From: Phycisphaeraceae bacterium D3-23
Lineage (GTDB): Bacteria; Planctomycetota; Phycisphaerae; Phycisphaerales; Phycisphaeraceae
Length of the DNA: 64,000 nucleotides
NCBI GenBank assembly: GCA_039555135.1
Contig: CP114179.1
Location: 4,402,001 to 4,466,000, forward strand
Direction of reading: 5' to 3'
In this document: positions 27,937-36,796 of the stretch, piece by piece
How positions within the stretch are numbered: position 1 is the first letter of the stretch
How the letters are laid out: every line of letters starts with the position of its first letter
Position numbers and translations under genes: made by a program
Notes under the pieces: generated by a model
Told to the model about the DNA's origin: nothing
What the model saw: only the letters and a program-made list of their open reading frames with translations
Databases searched by the model: none

Positions 27937-30129
27937 GTGAGTCAAGACACACGCGTTTCGCGTCAGGTACTGAGTCCGCACGGCAACCATGCCATGGGTG
28001 CGGCTGCCGCGCGCGCATCGGTCGGCCCCCAGGCATCGGCTCCGCCGCCGCGCAGCCTGATCGAGATCCTTCTCCATCGTAAATGGACCGTGCTGTTCTG
28101 GGTCGTGCTCGCGCTTGGGCTAGGCGCGTTGTACCAGCACTACACCCCGCCCAAATACGAAAGCCGGGCCGAGCTCGTTGTCCTCCGCGCCAACCCGGAC
28201 GCCCCCGCCTCGCCGCTTTCCTCGGCCGGCCTTTCCGCGAGTGCGCCTTCCACGCACGCTTCAATCCTCCTATCGACAACCGTGCTAGAGCAGGCGCTCC
28301 AAGACCCCGCCGTCGCGCGGAGCACGCTGCTGGAGGGCGTCGAGCACCCGCTCCACTACCTACGCAAAGAACTCGAAGTGTCCGCGTCGGACGAGACCGA
28401 GACCGTCTCAATACGATTCATCGGCGAGAACCCGAACGAGGCGGCCGCGCTGATCACGGCGATCGTCCACGCCTACTTCGCCGAGCAGGGGCTGCCGGTC
28501 CGTGGGATGACGCATGCCAAGGACGATCGACCAACAACATCGGTGATGGATGAACAGGTGATCGCATCGCAGTTGTTGTTCCTCTCACAGCAGGTGGGTG
28601 AAGCGAAGATCAAGGCGGACCTCGCGCGGTCTCGCCGCGACCGGGCGATCGCCTCGGGGCGTGACATCAATCAACTCCAGCAACTGCTCAAGGAGGCGGG
28701 CGCAGATACGCAGACGATCGGCATTATGAATCTCATGTCGATGAACGACCAGCTCAGCCGGCTCGAGCAGCAGCTTCGGTCGATGCCCGAGTCCTGGGGC
28801 GCGGAGCACCGCCTGCGCGTCCCGGTGCAGCAGCAGCACGACGCATTGGTCGATCGGTACTTCCTCTCCGAACAGCGGGTCCGCCAGCAGGCCATCGCGC
28901 AACTCGAATCGGCCTACGGCCAGGCCGATTCGCACCGAGCCGAACTCGAAGCCCAATTTACACAGCTCCAGACGCAGGCCGAGCAGGCGCGGACCTCACC
29001 CGTGCGTGTTATCGACCCGCCGCGCGTCGCGACGCGCAAGTCCTCGCCGATCGCGATGAAGTCGTACGGCGTCGCCGGGTTCCTCGGCCTAATCCTCGGT
29101 GGGTTCTTCGCCGTGCGTTCAGAGATGCGCAGCCCCATCAACCCCGCACCGGCTGCGCAGCACACTCGGCCACAGGCGGAAGGCCCATGGGAAGTCGCAC
29201 CCGCCTCACTCACCGCGCTGATGCGCAGCCAGGACGACCTCGAACAGGTCGAAACCATCCGAGACATCCCACTGCTGGGGGCCGTGCCTGAGCTGTCCAC
29301 CGGCGATCGCCTCACCACCCCGAACTTCACCTCCACCGCCTCGTCGATCCACCAGATCCGGGCCGTGCTCCAGGTCCAGGCGCATGCGCAAGGCACGCAG
29401 TCCTACGCCTTCACCAGCCCGCGCCGGGGGGCGGGCAAGACCAGTGTCGCGATCGGCGTCGCCTCGTCACTCGCCGTCGCCGGGACCCGCACGCTCGTCG
29501 TCGACTGCGACCTCGCCGGCCGCATCGTCCGCGGGCAGACCGGGCGACCCGCCAACCCCGGCCACATCGCCCCGTTTGGTCCGATCGACCGGCAGATCGG
29601 CTCGTCACAAAATCAATCGCTCGACGACATCGCCGTCGGTCAGGGCTACATCAAAGATGAGCGGCATCTGCCCCCCGTCTCCTCATCGCACCCACCCCGG
29701 GTCGGCATCGTCGGCATGCTCGAAGGCCGATCACTCGAACAGTCCGCGGTCAAAGCCACCGTCGAGGGGCTCTGGCTACTGCCCGCCTCAGAGGCAGAGA
29801 CGCGACATATCGGCCAGATGTCAGATGCCTTCATTCGCGACCTGCTCGACCAGGCGCGCGGCCAATTCGACCTCGTCCTCTTCGACACGGGCCCGGTGCC
29901 CGGGAGTGTCGAAGCGCTCCTGGTGACTAGCCAGGCCGACGGCGTCATCATCGTGGTCCCGCACGGCGAATCGGGCAAGGCCCTTGACCACACGGTCTCT
30001 TACCTCAAGGTCGTCAGCGCCCAAGGTGATCGGCACGGTCTTCAATCACGCCAAAACCACCGGCCCCGACAGCTTCGAAGCAGCGACTGCGCAGGCCGAT
30101 CAGCACGAGCCCACCCCGACGCACGATGA
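27937..30129 (+). CDS. Wzz-type chain-length regulator fused to BY-kinase-like ATPase (3' end frameshifted)
   Basis: This is an inner-membrane co-polymerase controlling polysaccharide chain length. A Wzz domain has TM1 near residues 50-70 (VLFWVVLALGLGALYQHY) and TM2 near 373-395 (GVAGFLGLILGGFFAV), with a coiled-coil-prone Gln-rich periplasmic segment between. A cytoplasmic ATPase domain has Walker A SPRRGAGKTS near residue 495, Walker A' TLVVDCDLAGR and Walker B-like FDLVLFDTGPVPG. The start is GTG at 27937 after AGGAAG. From about 30022 the frame becomes implausible (SRQNHRPRQLRSSD...), while the family's lGtVfN motif continues in the +1 frame. The true C-terminus is the next entry. Confidence 0.85.
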   Translation: MSQDTRVSRQVLSPHGNHAMGAAAARASVGPQASAPPPRSLIEILLHRKWTVLFWVVLALGLGALYQHYTPPKYESRAELVVLRANPDAPASPLSSAGLSASAPSTHASILLSTTVLEQALQDPAVARSTLLEGVEHPLHYLRKELEVSASDETETVSIRFIGENPNEAAALITAIVHAYFAEQGLPVRGMTHAKDDRPTTSVMDEQVIASQLLFLSQQVGEAKIKADLARSRRDRAIASGRDINQLQQLLKEAGADTQTIGIMNLMSMNDQLSRLEQQLRSMPESWGAEHRLRVPVQQQHDALVDRYFLSEQRVRQQAIAQLESAYGQADSHRAELEAQFTQLQTQAEQARTSPVRVIDPPRVATRKSSPIAMKSYGVAGFLGLILGGFFAVRSEMRSPINPAPAAQHTRPQAEGPWEVAPASLTALMRSQDDLEQVETIRDIPLLGAVPELSTGDRLTTPNFTSTASSIHQIRAVLQVQAHAQGTQSYAFTSPRRGAGKTSVAIGVASSLAVAGTRTLVVDCDLAGRIVRGQTGRPANPGHIAPFGPIDRQIGSSQNQSLDDIAVGQGYIKDERHLPPVSSSHPPRVGIVGMLEGRSLEQSAVKATVEGLWLLPASEAETRHIGQMSDAFIRDLLDQARGQFDLVLFDTGPVPGSVEALLVTSQADGVIIVVPHGESGKALDHTVSYLKVVSAQGDRHGLQSRQNHRPRQLRSSDCAGRSARAHPDAR
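30020..30022 (+). other. CCC run at which the BY-kinase frame breaks
   Basis: Reading AGC GCC AAG GTG after dropping one C joins VVSA to KVIGTVFNHAKTTG, the sequence expected after the last strand of a BY-kinase. As given, an extra C shifts translation by one base. Confidence 0.65.
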
Positions 30130-30373
30130 CCTGCCCGACGAAGATGAACTCGCCGACGACATCGGCCACGACATCGACGAGGCCATGGGCAGTGTCCCGC
30201 TAGGCTCAGGCATCCTCGCCGCGGCCGTCTTCGCCGACAAGAACTCCGGCTTCGCCAGCGATGACTGGGAACTCAAAGGCACCAGCGAGTTCCCCGGCGA
30301 AACGCAAGACACAAAGAACAAGCATGAGCGCGCTGCGCCGGTCGAAGTCAGCGACATCCTACCGCCCGACTAG
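30022..30373 (+). pseudogene. Displaced C-terminal tail of the Wzz/BY-kinase
   Basis: This segment is open in the +1 frame relative to the upstream ORF and begins KVIGTVFNHAKTTG, matching the C-terminal end of the ATPase domain. A ~95-residue acidic, Asp/Glu/Thr-rich tail follows. The tail contains no tyrosine at all, whereas classical BY-kinases end in a Tyr cluster that is autophosphorylated. If the upstream C insertion is an error, this is simply the end of the gene and not a pseudogene. Confidence 0.65.
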
Positions 30374-30485
30374 GCGGTGGGCGATCGGGCTGCAGGACGA
30401 TGCGGGTAAGGGGCAACCAGTGACGGCCCAGTGGGGGCCACGAGAATCCGGGCGCGATGACGACTCATCCCGGCCGATACGTGAG

Positions 30486-31553
30486 ATGCAGGAGATGATT
30501 CACAACCCGACGCTCAGCATCGGCCTGCCGGTCTACAACGGGGAGAACTACCTCGAACAGGCCGTGCGCTGTCTGCTCGCGCAGACCTTCACCGACTTCG
30601 AATTGATCCTTTGCGACAATGCCTCGACCGACCGTACGCAGTCGATCTGTGAAGCATTTGCGCGTGAAGACCCGCGGATACGCTACGTACGGCACGACAC
30701 CAATCTGGGGCTCATCCGCAATTTCAACCACGCTTTCGAAGCTTCGCATGGCGTCTATTTCAAGTGGATGGCCCACGACGACCTGATCGACGAAGACTTC
30801 ATCCGCCGTTGTATCCGCGCGCTGCAACTGGATGCCGACATGGTCGTGTGCTGTACCGCGGCTGCGGTGATTGATGCCGAAGGTTTTGTTCTCGAAGCCC
30901 CCGAAGGTCTTGGCGATACCACACGCGATCCGCTCGGCGTCACAAGGCTGCGCGACCTGCCCGGGGCACAGCGTGGCCTCGAAAATGTACGACCACACAT
31001 CCGTCATCGCGGCGTGCTGCTCGGGTCCACCCGCTGCTATGAAGAGTTTGGCGTGATCCGCTCTTCCGCGATCCGCAAGACACCACTGCGTGAGTATTAC
31101 CCCGGCTCCGAGAAGGTCTTCCTGACCGAACTCAGTCTGCTCGGCACGATCAAGGTCTTGCCAGAGCCGTTGATGTTTATGCGCGTCCACGACGACCGGC
31201 TGTCCTCACAGGCCGGGTCCAGCGACCGACAAGCACTCTACCTCGCACCGGGCCAGGGCAAGCGTAAACGCTCACTCCCGCCGCAGGTACGCTGTGCGTG
31301 GGGCTATTGGGCTGCGATTTGGCGTCAACCGTTAACCTTCGGCGAACGCCTCTGCTGTGCCCTGAATTTCACACGTTTCCTTTTCCAAGTCCGCAAATGG
31401 AGCGCCATCTTCCGCATCGCGCTGCTCGGCAAAGAACCCGTCGTCACGGCCCCTGCGCCCACGCGCGGCCGCCGTATCGAGACTACCCCTACACCCGATC
31501 GCTCCAAGCCAGCCCCGCCCACACTCCAACCCCACCCGGCTCAACATGCCTGA
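30486..31553 (+). CDS. Glycosyltransferase family 2
   Basis: This is a GT-A fold transferase of about 355 residues. It has the canonical N-terminus TLSIGLPVYNGENYLEQAVRCLLAQTFTDFELILCDNASTD, a metal-binding-type motif in KWMAHDDLID, and RVHDDRLSSQ near the end of the catalytic domain. The start is uncertain: the frame is open from 30261, overlapping the tail of the preceding gene, while ATGs at 30486 and 30495 lie just before the domain. The C-terminal ~40 residues are Pro/Thr-rich. It overlaps the next gene by 8 bases and is part of the polysaccharide operon. Confidence 0.87.
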   Translation: MQEMIHNPTLSIGLPVYNGENYLEQAVRCLLAQTFTDFELILCDNASTDRTQSICEAFAREDPRIRYVRHDTNLGLIRNFNHAFEASHGVYFKWMAHDDLIDEDFIRRCIRALQLDADMVVCCTAAAVIDAEGFVLEAPEGLGDTTRDPLGVTRLRDLPGAQRGLENVRPHIRHRGVLLGSTRCYEEFGVIRSSAIRKTPLREYYPGSEKVFLTELSLLGTIKVLPEPLMFMRVHDDRLSSQAGSSDRQALYLAPGQGKRKRSLPPQVRCAWGYWAAIWRQPLTFGERLCCALNFTRFLFQVRKWSAIFRIALLGKEPVVTAPAPTRGRRIETTPTPDRSKPAPPTLQPHPAQHA

Positions 31554-32697
31554 ATCCTCCGCGCCTACCCAGCCTGCCGTAGCAGACCTCAACGACGATG
31601 TCACCGCACTCGACCTCGAGCTTCTGTTGCATGCTTTGCATGACGAGTTCGAGACGATGGCGGGGACGTCTTTGCTCATCACCGGCGGAGCAGGGTTCTT
31701 GGGCTACTACCTCGTACAGTCCGTGCTCGCATGGAACCGACGCACCGAGTCCACCGACCAGACAATCCAAGTCACGGTGTACGACAACTACTTCCGTGGT
31801 GTGCCCGACTGGCTGACCGCCCTTGAATCGGACCCTACGCTGACGCTGTGCAGGTACGACCTGATCAAGCCGCTCCCCGGAGAGATGCCGGACTTCGACT
31901 ACATCATCCATGCGGCCGGGATCGCCTCGCCCAAGTACTACCGGCTGCACCCGCTGGAAACGATGGACGCCAACATTAACGGGCTCCGCTCACTGCTCGA
32001 ACATGCGCGCGATCGGCAACACACCGACCGGCCCGTCAAGGGCCTGCTCTTCTTCTCCAGCAGCGAGATCTACGGCGACCCCGACCCCGCTCACATCCCG
32101 ACGAGCGAAGACTATCGTGGCTACGTCTCGTGCACCGGCCCGCGTGCGTGCTACGACGAGTCCAAACGCTACGGCGAAACGCTCTGCGTCGTTTTCGCCC
32201 AGCAGTACGGCGTGCCGGTGAAGGTCGCTCGGCCTTTCAACAACTACGGGCCCGGGCTCAAGATCAGCGACCGCCGGGTGATCCCCGACTTTGCGCGGGA
32301 TGTCTTGGCGAACAAACCGATCGTGATGCTTTCGAGCGGCACCCCCAGCCGAACGTTCTGCTATTCCGCCGACGCGATTGCGGGTTACCTGAAGGTGCTC
32401 GTGCGCGGCCGGGCAGGCGAGGCGTACAACATCGGGACCGAGTCGCCCGAGATCAGCATGATGGACCTGGCCGAGCGAGTCGTCGCCGTGGGGCGTGACC
32501 TCCTCGGGTACACCGGCGAGGTCGTCCGGCAGGCGAGCGAAGAGAAGGACTACCTCGTCGACAACCCGCAACGCCGCTGCCCGTCGATCGCCAAGGCCCG
32601 CGCAGAACTCGACTACAATCCCGCGATCGGGCTGGACGAGGGCCTGCGCCGATCGCTCGTCTGGTACCACCAGAACCCCCACGCGGAGGACGCGTGA
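31546..32697 (+). CDS. NAD-dependent nucleotide-sugar epimerase/dehydratase (UXS-like)
   Basis: This is an extended short-chain dehydrogenase of 383 residues. It has the Rossmann motif LLITGGAGFLGYYL near residue 43, IIHAAGIASP, FFSSSEIYGDP supplying the Ser region, and the catalytic YDESK in GPRACYDESKRYGET. These last motifs resemble UDP-glucuronate decarboxylase (UXS). With the adjacent UDP-sugar dehydrogenase it could convert UDP-glucuronate to UDP-xylose or a 4-keto-pentose, but dTDP-glucose dehydratase-like activity is not excluded. An unusual ~35-residue N-terminal extension precedes the Rossmann fold. Confidence 0.87.
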   Translation: MPESSAPTQPAVADLNDDVTALDLELLLHALHDEFETMAGTSLLITGGAGFLGYYLVQSVLAWNRRTESTDQTIQVTVYDNYFRGVPDWLTALESDPTLTLCRYDLIKPLPGEMPDFDYIIHAAGIASPKYYRLHPLETMDANINGLRSLLEHARDRQHTDRPVKGLLFFSSSEIYGDPDPAHIPTSEDYRGYVSCTGPRACYDESKRYGETLCVVFAQQYGVPVKVARPFNNYGPGLKISDRRVIPDFARDVLANKPIVMLSSGTPSRTFCYSADAIAGYLKVLVRGRAGEAYNIGTESPEISMMDLAERVVAVGRDLLGYTGEVVRQASEEKDYLVDNPQRRCPSIAKARAELDYNPAIGLDEGLRRSLVWYHQNPHAEDA

Positions 32698-34058
32698 TGG
32701 ACCTCTGCATCGTGGGCACCGGGTATGTCGGCCTGGTCACCGGCGTCTGCCTCGCGGAGAAGGGCCACCGTGTGACGTGTGTGGACCTCGACGCGGACAA
32801 GGTTGCGCGCATCAACCGCGGTGATCCACCGATCTTTGAAGATGGGCTTGAGCCGCTGTTACAGAAACACATCGGTGATCGATTCCGCGCAACCACCGAC
32901 CTGCGCGAAGCAGTGCTCGCCGCGCAGATAACGATGATCGCCGTGGGCACACCGTTCGATGGCGAGCAGATCGACCTGAGCTTCATCCGGGCGGCAACCC
33001 AGCAGGTCGGCGAAGCGCTGCGCGAGTACGAAGGCTACCACCTCGTCGTCATCAAGAGCACAGTGGTCCCCGGCACGACAAGCGGCTTCGTCCGCCCGCT
33101 GCTCGCCGAGGCGTCAGGCAAAGAACATGGCGTCGGCTTCGGCGTCGGCATGAATCCCGAGTTCCTCAGTGAGGGCGTCGCGGTCAACGACTTCCTTGAG
33201 CCCGACCGCATCGTGCTGGGCTGCGACGACGGCCAAGGCATGGCACTGCTGTGCGAACTGTACTCGCCGTTCGACGCGGCCGTGCCACGCATGGAGACCA
33301 ATCCCGGCACGGCTGAGATGATCAAATACGCCAGCAACGCGCTGCTCGCGACGCTGATCTCATACGCCAACGAGGTCGCAGGGCTGTGTTCGAAACTCAG
33401 CGGGATCGATGCGGCCCAGGTCATGCGAGGCGTCCACCTCGCGGGCGGTTTCCGCATGCAGCCCCCGGGGACTGATCCATCAAGCAACGGGCGTGCGGCG
33501 CCAAACGTTGCGCCGATCACAGCCTTCCTCGAAGCCGGCTGTGGGTTTGGCGGGAGCTGCCTGCCCAAGGATGTCAGCGCCTTGGTCGCGCACGGCCAAC
33601 AGTACGGCCAACAGATGCCACTGCTTCGGGCCGTACTGGACATCAACCGCGACCGGCCCGCAGAGATGTTGCGCCTTCTACGCAAGCGTTTTGATTCACT
33701 CGAAGGACGCCGTGTCGCTGTCCTCGGGCTTGCGTTTAAACCGGGCACGGACGACATCCGGCTCTCGCCCGCGCTGCCGCTGATCGATCTGATCCACGCG
33801 CAAGGCGCATACGTCACACTTTACGACCCGCTCGTCACGGCAGATGCCGACCCACGTTTCGGCCCGCCCGCGCGATTTGCCGATTCCCTGGAAGATGCGT
33901 TGGCCGGGCAAGACGCCGCATTGATCGTCACACGGTGGAAAGATTTCATCGAAATCCCGGGTTTGATCGCCAGCAACGGGCATGCACCCGTCGTGATCGA
34001 TGGGCGTCGCATGATCAAACCCGACAGTGTCCCCGTCTACGAAGGGATCGGCCGCTAA
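32697..34058 (+). CDS. UDP-glucose/GDP-mannose dehydrogenase family protein
   Basis: This enzyme oxidises a nucleotide-sugar C6 alcohol to the acid in two NAD-dependent steps, giving for example UDP-glucuronate. It has an N-terminal Rossmann fold (CIVGTGYVGLVTGVCLA), VGTPF, VIKSTVVPGTT, NPEFLSEG, the central YASNALLATLISYANE, and the catalytic Cys near residue 288 in GCGFGGSCLPKD. LGLAFKPGTDDIRLSPAL marks the C-terminal domain. The ATG at 32697 overlaps the preceding stop and has GGAGG 8 bases upstream; a GTG at 32694 also opens the frame. It probably supplies the epimerase immediately upstream. Confidence 0.93.
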   Translation: MDLCIVGTGYVGLVTGVCLAEKGHRVTCVDLDADKVARINRGDPPIFEDGLEPLLQKHIGDRFRATTDLREAVLAAQITMIAVGTPFDGEQIDLSFIRAATQQVGEALREYEGYHLVVIKSTVVPGTTSGFVRPLLAEASGKEHGVGFGVGMNPEFLSEGVAVNDFLEPDRIVLGCDDGQGMALLCELYSPFDAAVPRMETNPGTAEMIKYASNALLATLISYANEVAGLCSKLSGIDAAQVMRGVHLAGGFRMQPPGTDPSSNGRAAPNVAPITAFLEAGCGFGGSCLPKDVSALVAHGQQYGQQMPLLRAVLDINRDRPAEMLRLLRKRFDSLEGRRVAVLGLAFKPGTDDIRLSPALPLIDLIHAQGAYVTLYDPLVTADADPRFGPPARFADSLEDALAGQDAALIVTRWKDFIEIPGLIASNGHAPVVIDGRRMIKPDSVPVYEGIGR

Positions 34059-34073
34059 GCGAGTCGTGTCGCC

Positions 34074-34628
34074 ATGATCTTTACCGAAACACCCCTGTCC
34101 GGCGGCTATCTGATCGAGCCCGAACGTCACGAAGACTTGCGCGGCCATTTTGCGCGGATCTGGTGCGAGCGTGAGTTTGCCGACCACGGCCTGAGTACCG
34201 CGCTGGTGCAAGTCAACGTCGGGTACAGCACGCGTAAAGGTACGCTGCGTGGCATGCACTACCAAACCGCGCCGCACGCCGAGGTAAAGCTCGTCCGATG
34301 CACGCGCGGCGCGGTCTACGACGTCATGGTCGACCTCCGCCACGATTCCCCAACGCACTGCCAGTGGTACGGGACCGAGTTGACACCCGACAACGGCCGA
34401 ATGCTCTATATCCCCGAGGGGTTCGGGCACGGCTATCTCACGCTCACCGATGACGCGGAGATCAGCTACCAGACCAGTCACACCTATGCCGCCAGCGCCG
34501 CGACGGGCGTCGCGTACGACGACCCGGCGTTTGGCATCGACTGGCCGATGGCGCCAGCCGTCCTCTCAGACGCCGACCGCGCCTGGCCGCGTTACGTACC
34601 CGAGACCGCCGAGGAGCCCACACCATGA
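34074..34628 (+). CDS. dTDP-4-dehydrorhamnose 3,5-epimerase family protein (RmlC-like)
   Basis: This is a cupin of 184 residues, the usual RmlC length. Key features are the DLRGHFARIWC start, QVNVGYSTRKGTLRGMHYQ with the catalytic His near residue 62, VKLVRCTRGAVYDVMVDLR and IPEGFGHGYLTL. No RmlA, RmlB or RmlD is present in the window, so ordinary dTDP-rhamnose synthesis is not supported. It overlaps the next gene by 4 bases (ATGA), suggesting it works on the same sugar as the SAF-domain oxidoreductase. Confidence 0.88.
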   Translation: MIFTETPLSGGYLIEPERHEDLRGHFARIWCEREFADHGLSTALVQVNVGYSTRKGTLRGMHYQTAPHAEVKLVRCTRGAVYDVMVDLRHDSPTHCQWYGTELTPDNGRMLYIPEGFGHGYLTLTDDAEISYQTSHTYAASAATGVAYDDPAFGIDWPMAPAVLSDADRAWPRYVPETAEEPTP

Positions 34629-35929
34629 TCATCGTCGACAGCGCACTCAAGCAACGCGAGCAGGGCGGCAAGCCCATCCGCGTCGGTATCGTCGGCACGG
34701 GCTGGATGGCGCGTGGTATCGTGCACCAGCTGCTGACCCCGATCCAGGGAATCCGCCTCGTCGCGGTCTACAACCGAAATGCCCAGCGCGCACGCGACCT
34801 GCTCAATGAAGCCGGCGTCACGTCGGTCGCCGAGGTCGCCAGCACGAAGGCCCTCGAAGAAGCCGTCAATAACGGCAAGCTCGCAATCGCCGATGACCCG
34901 ATGCAGCTCTGCGAAGCAGGCAACATCGACGTACTGATGGAATGCACAGGCCACCCGGAGTTTGGCGCACAGGTCGCGGTCGCATCGATCGAGAACGGTA
35001 AGCACACGATCCTCGTCAACGCCGAACTCGACGCGACGGTCGGCCCGATCCTCAAGCACAAAGCAGACAAGGCCGGCGTTGTCATCTCGAACGTCGATGG
35101 CGACGAGCCTGGCGTCGCGATGAACCTGCTGCGTTTTGTCGAGACCCTCGGCTACCGCCCGGTCGCGGCGGGGAACATCAAAGGATTCATCGACCAATAT
35201 CGAAACCCCGACACGCAGAAAGGCTTCGCCGACAGCGTGAACCAGGGGCCCAAGATGATCACATCGTTTGCCGACGGCACGAAGCTGTCGATGGAGACAT
35301 GCATCCTCGCCAACGCTGCGGGCTTCGGTGTCGCCAAGCGCGCGATGCACGGCCACAATTGCGAGCATGTCATGGACCTACCCGGCTACCTTGAAGGCGA
35401 AACCGACGCGCTCCTCGAACGCGGCATTGTCGACTACGTCCTGGGCGCGAAGCCCGGCAACGGCGCATTTGTCGTGGGCTACAACGATAAGCCCGTTAAG
35501 CAGGAGTACATGCGTTACTTCAAGATGGGCGATGGGCCGCTGTATGTTTTCTACACGCCGTACCACCTACCCCAGCTCCAGGCCGCGGTGACGATCGGCC
35601 GAGTGGCACTCTTCGGCGACGCCGCAGTGACACCGATCGGCCCGCCGATGTGCGACGTCGTGGCGATCGCCAAACGCGACCTGAAGCAAGGCGATACGCT
35701 CGATGGGATCGGCGGGTTTGATGCGTATGGTGTCATCGAGAACGCGGCCCAGGCCCGACAGGAAGACCTGCTCCCGATGAGCTTGTCCGAGGGCTGCCGG
35801 ATCCGGCGCGACGTGCCCATAGATACGGCCCTGACGTACGCAGATATCGAACTCCCCGCAGATCGGCTGGTCGATGCGCTGCGGGCGGAACAAAACGCGC
35901 TGTTTTTTCCGGCAATCGTACAAGTGTAG
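34625..35929 (+). CDS. NAD(P)-dependent oxidoreductase with SAF domain (COG4091-like)
   Basis: This protein of 434 residues has an N-terminal Rossmann fold (IRVGIVGTGWMARGIVHQLL, VAVYNRNAQRARDL) like that of homoserine dehydrogenase, followed by a catalytic-type middle region and a C-terminal SAF domain (KRDLKQGDTLDGIGGFDAYGV). This is the COG4091 class, which is often found beside sugar-nucleotide genes. The substrate is not established to my knowledge. It is flanked by an RmlC-like epimerase and a cytidylyltransferase, which favours a role in making an unusual sugar rather than an amino acid. Confidence 0.85.
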   Translation: MIIVDSALKQREQGGKPIRVGIVGTGWMARGIVHQLLTPIQGIRLVAVYNRNAQRARDLLNEAGVTSVAEVASTKALEEAVNNGKLAIADDPMQLCEAGNIDVLMECTGHPEFGAQVAVASIENGKHTILVNAELDATVGPILKHKADKAGVVISNVDGDEPGVAMNLLRFVETLGYRPVAAGNIKGFIDQYRNPDTQKGFADSVNQGPKMITSFADGTKLSMETCILANAAGFGVAKRAMHGHNCEHVMDLPGYLEGETDALLERGIVDYVLGAKPGNGAFVVGYNDKPVKQEYMRYFKMGDGPLYVFYTPYHLPQLQAAVTIGRVALFGDAAVTPIGPPMCDVVAIAKRDLKQGDTLDGIGGFDAYGVIENAAQARQEDLLPMSLSEGCRIRRDVPIDTALTYADIELPADRLVDALRAEQNALFFPAIVQV

Positions 35930-35983
35930 GGTACTCTTTGGCGTGGGCCGTAAAGCCACGGTGCCGGAAGCGAGAACCAAGTA

Positions 35984-36796
35984 ATGAAAGTTGTTCTGTT
36001 TTGTGGCGGGATGGGGATGCGCATGCGTGAAGCAAGCGAGACGATCCCCAAGCCCATGGTGTCGGTCGGGTCTCGGCCGATCCTGTGGCATGTGATGAAG
36101 TACTACGCGCATTTCGGCCACCGAGACTTCATCCTCTGCCTCGGCTGGCAGGCCAACGCGATCAAGGACTACTTCCTCAGCTACGAAGAAAGCGTCTCCA
36201 ACGACTTTGTACTCCACGGTAATGGCAAAGGCATCGAACTTCTCAACAGTGATATCGACGACTGGAACATCACCTTCGTCGACACCGGCATCAAGGCCAA
36301 CATCGGCGAGCGCCTGATGAAGGTCCGCCCGTTCCTCGAAGGCGAAGAGACTTTCCTCGCGAACTACACCGACGGTGTCAGCGACCTCCATCTGCCCGAC
36401 CTCGTCGACTTCCACCACAGGCACCACGCCGTCGCGACTTTTGCGAGTGTCCGGCCCCAGCAGAGCTTCCATCTCGTCGACCACGCCGAGGACGGTAGTG
36501 TTTCCAACATCAAAACGATCTCGCAGTCCGATGTCTGGATGAACGGCGGCTTTTTCGTTCTGCAGCAGGAGATCTTCGACTACATCCAAAACGGCGAAGA
36601 CATGGTGCTCGAACCTTTCGAGCGATTGACGCGGGAAGGCCGTCTCTTTACGGTGCGACACCGCGGGTTCTGGGGCTGCATGGACACATACAAGGAGAAG
36701 CAGGCACTCGACGACCGTGTCGCGCGTGGCGATGCGCCGTGGGAACTCTGGAAGCAGGGCGGCACCTCACGGCCCGCTGTCGGGGCGCCGGTATGA
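35984..36796 (+). CDS. Sugar-1-phosphate nucleotidyltransferase (glucose-1-phosphate cytidylyltransferase-like)
   Basis: This enzyme of 270 residues activates a sugar-1-phosphate with a nucleotide. The N-terminal signature VVLFCGGMGMRMRE and ETIPKPMVSVGSRPILWHVMKYY match the RfbF (CDP-glucose pyrophosphorylase) family more closely than RmlA. NYTDGVSDL is the DxD-like metal region, and GGFFVLQQEIFDYI and RGFWGCMDTYKEKQAL are also typical. No CDP-glucose 4,6-dehydratase accompanies it here. It overlaps the following PIG-L gene by 4 bases. Confidence 0.88.
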   Translation: MKVVLFCGGMGMRMREASETIPKPMVSVGSRPILWHVMKYYAHFGHRDFILCLGWQANAIKDYFLSYEESVSNDFVLHGNGKGIELLNSDIDDWNITFVDTGIKANIGERLMKVRPFLEGEETFLANYTDGVSDLHLPDLVDFHHRHHAVATFASVRPQQSFHLVDHAEDGSVSNIKTISQSDVWMNGGFFVLQQEIFDYIQNGEDMVLEPFERLTREGRLFTVRHRGFWGCMDTYKEKQALDDRVARGDAPWELWKQGGTSRPAVGAPV

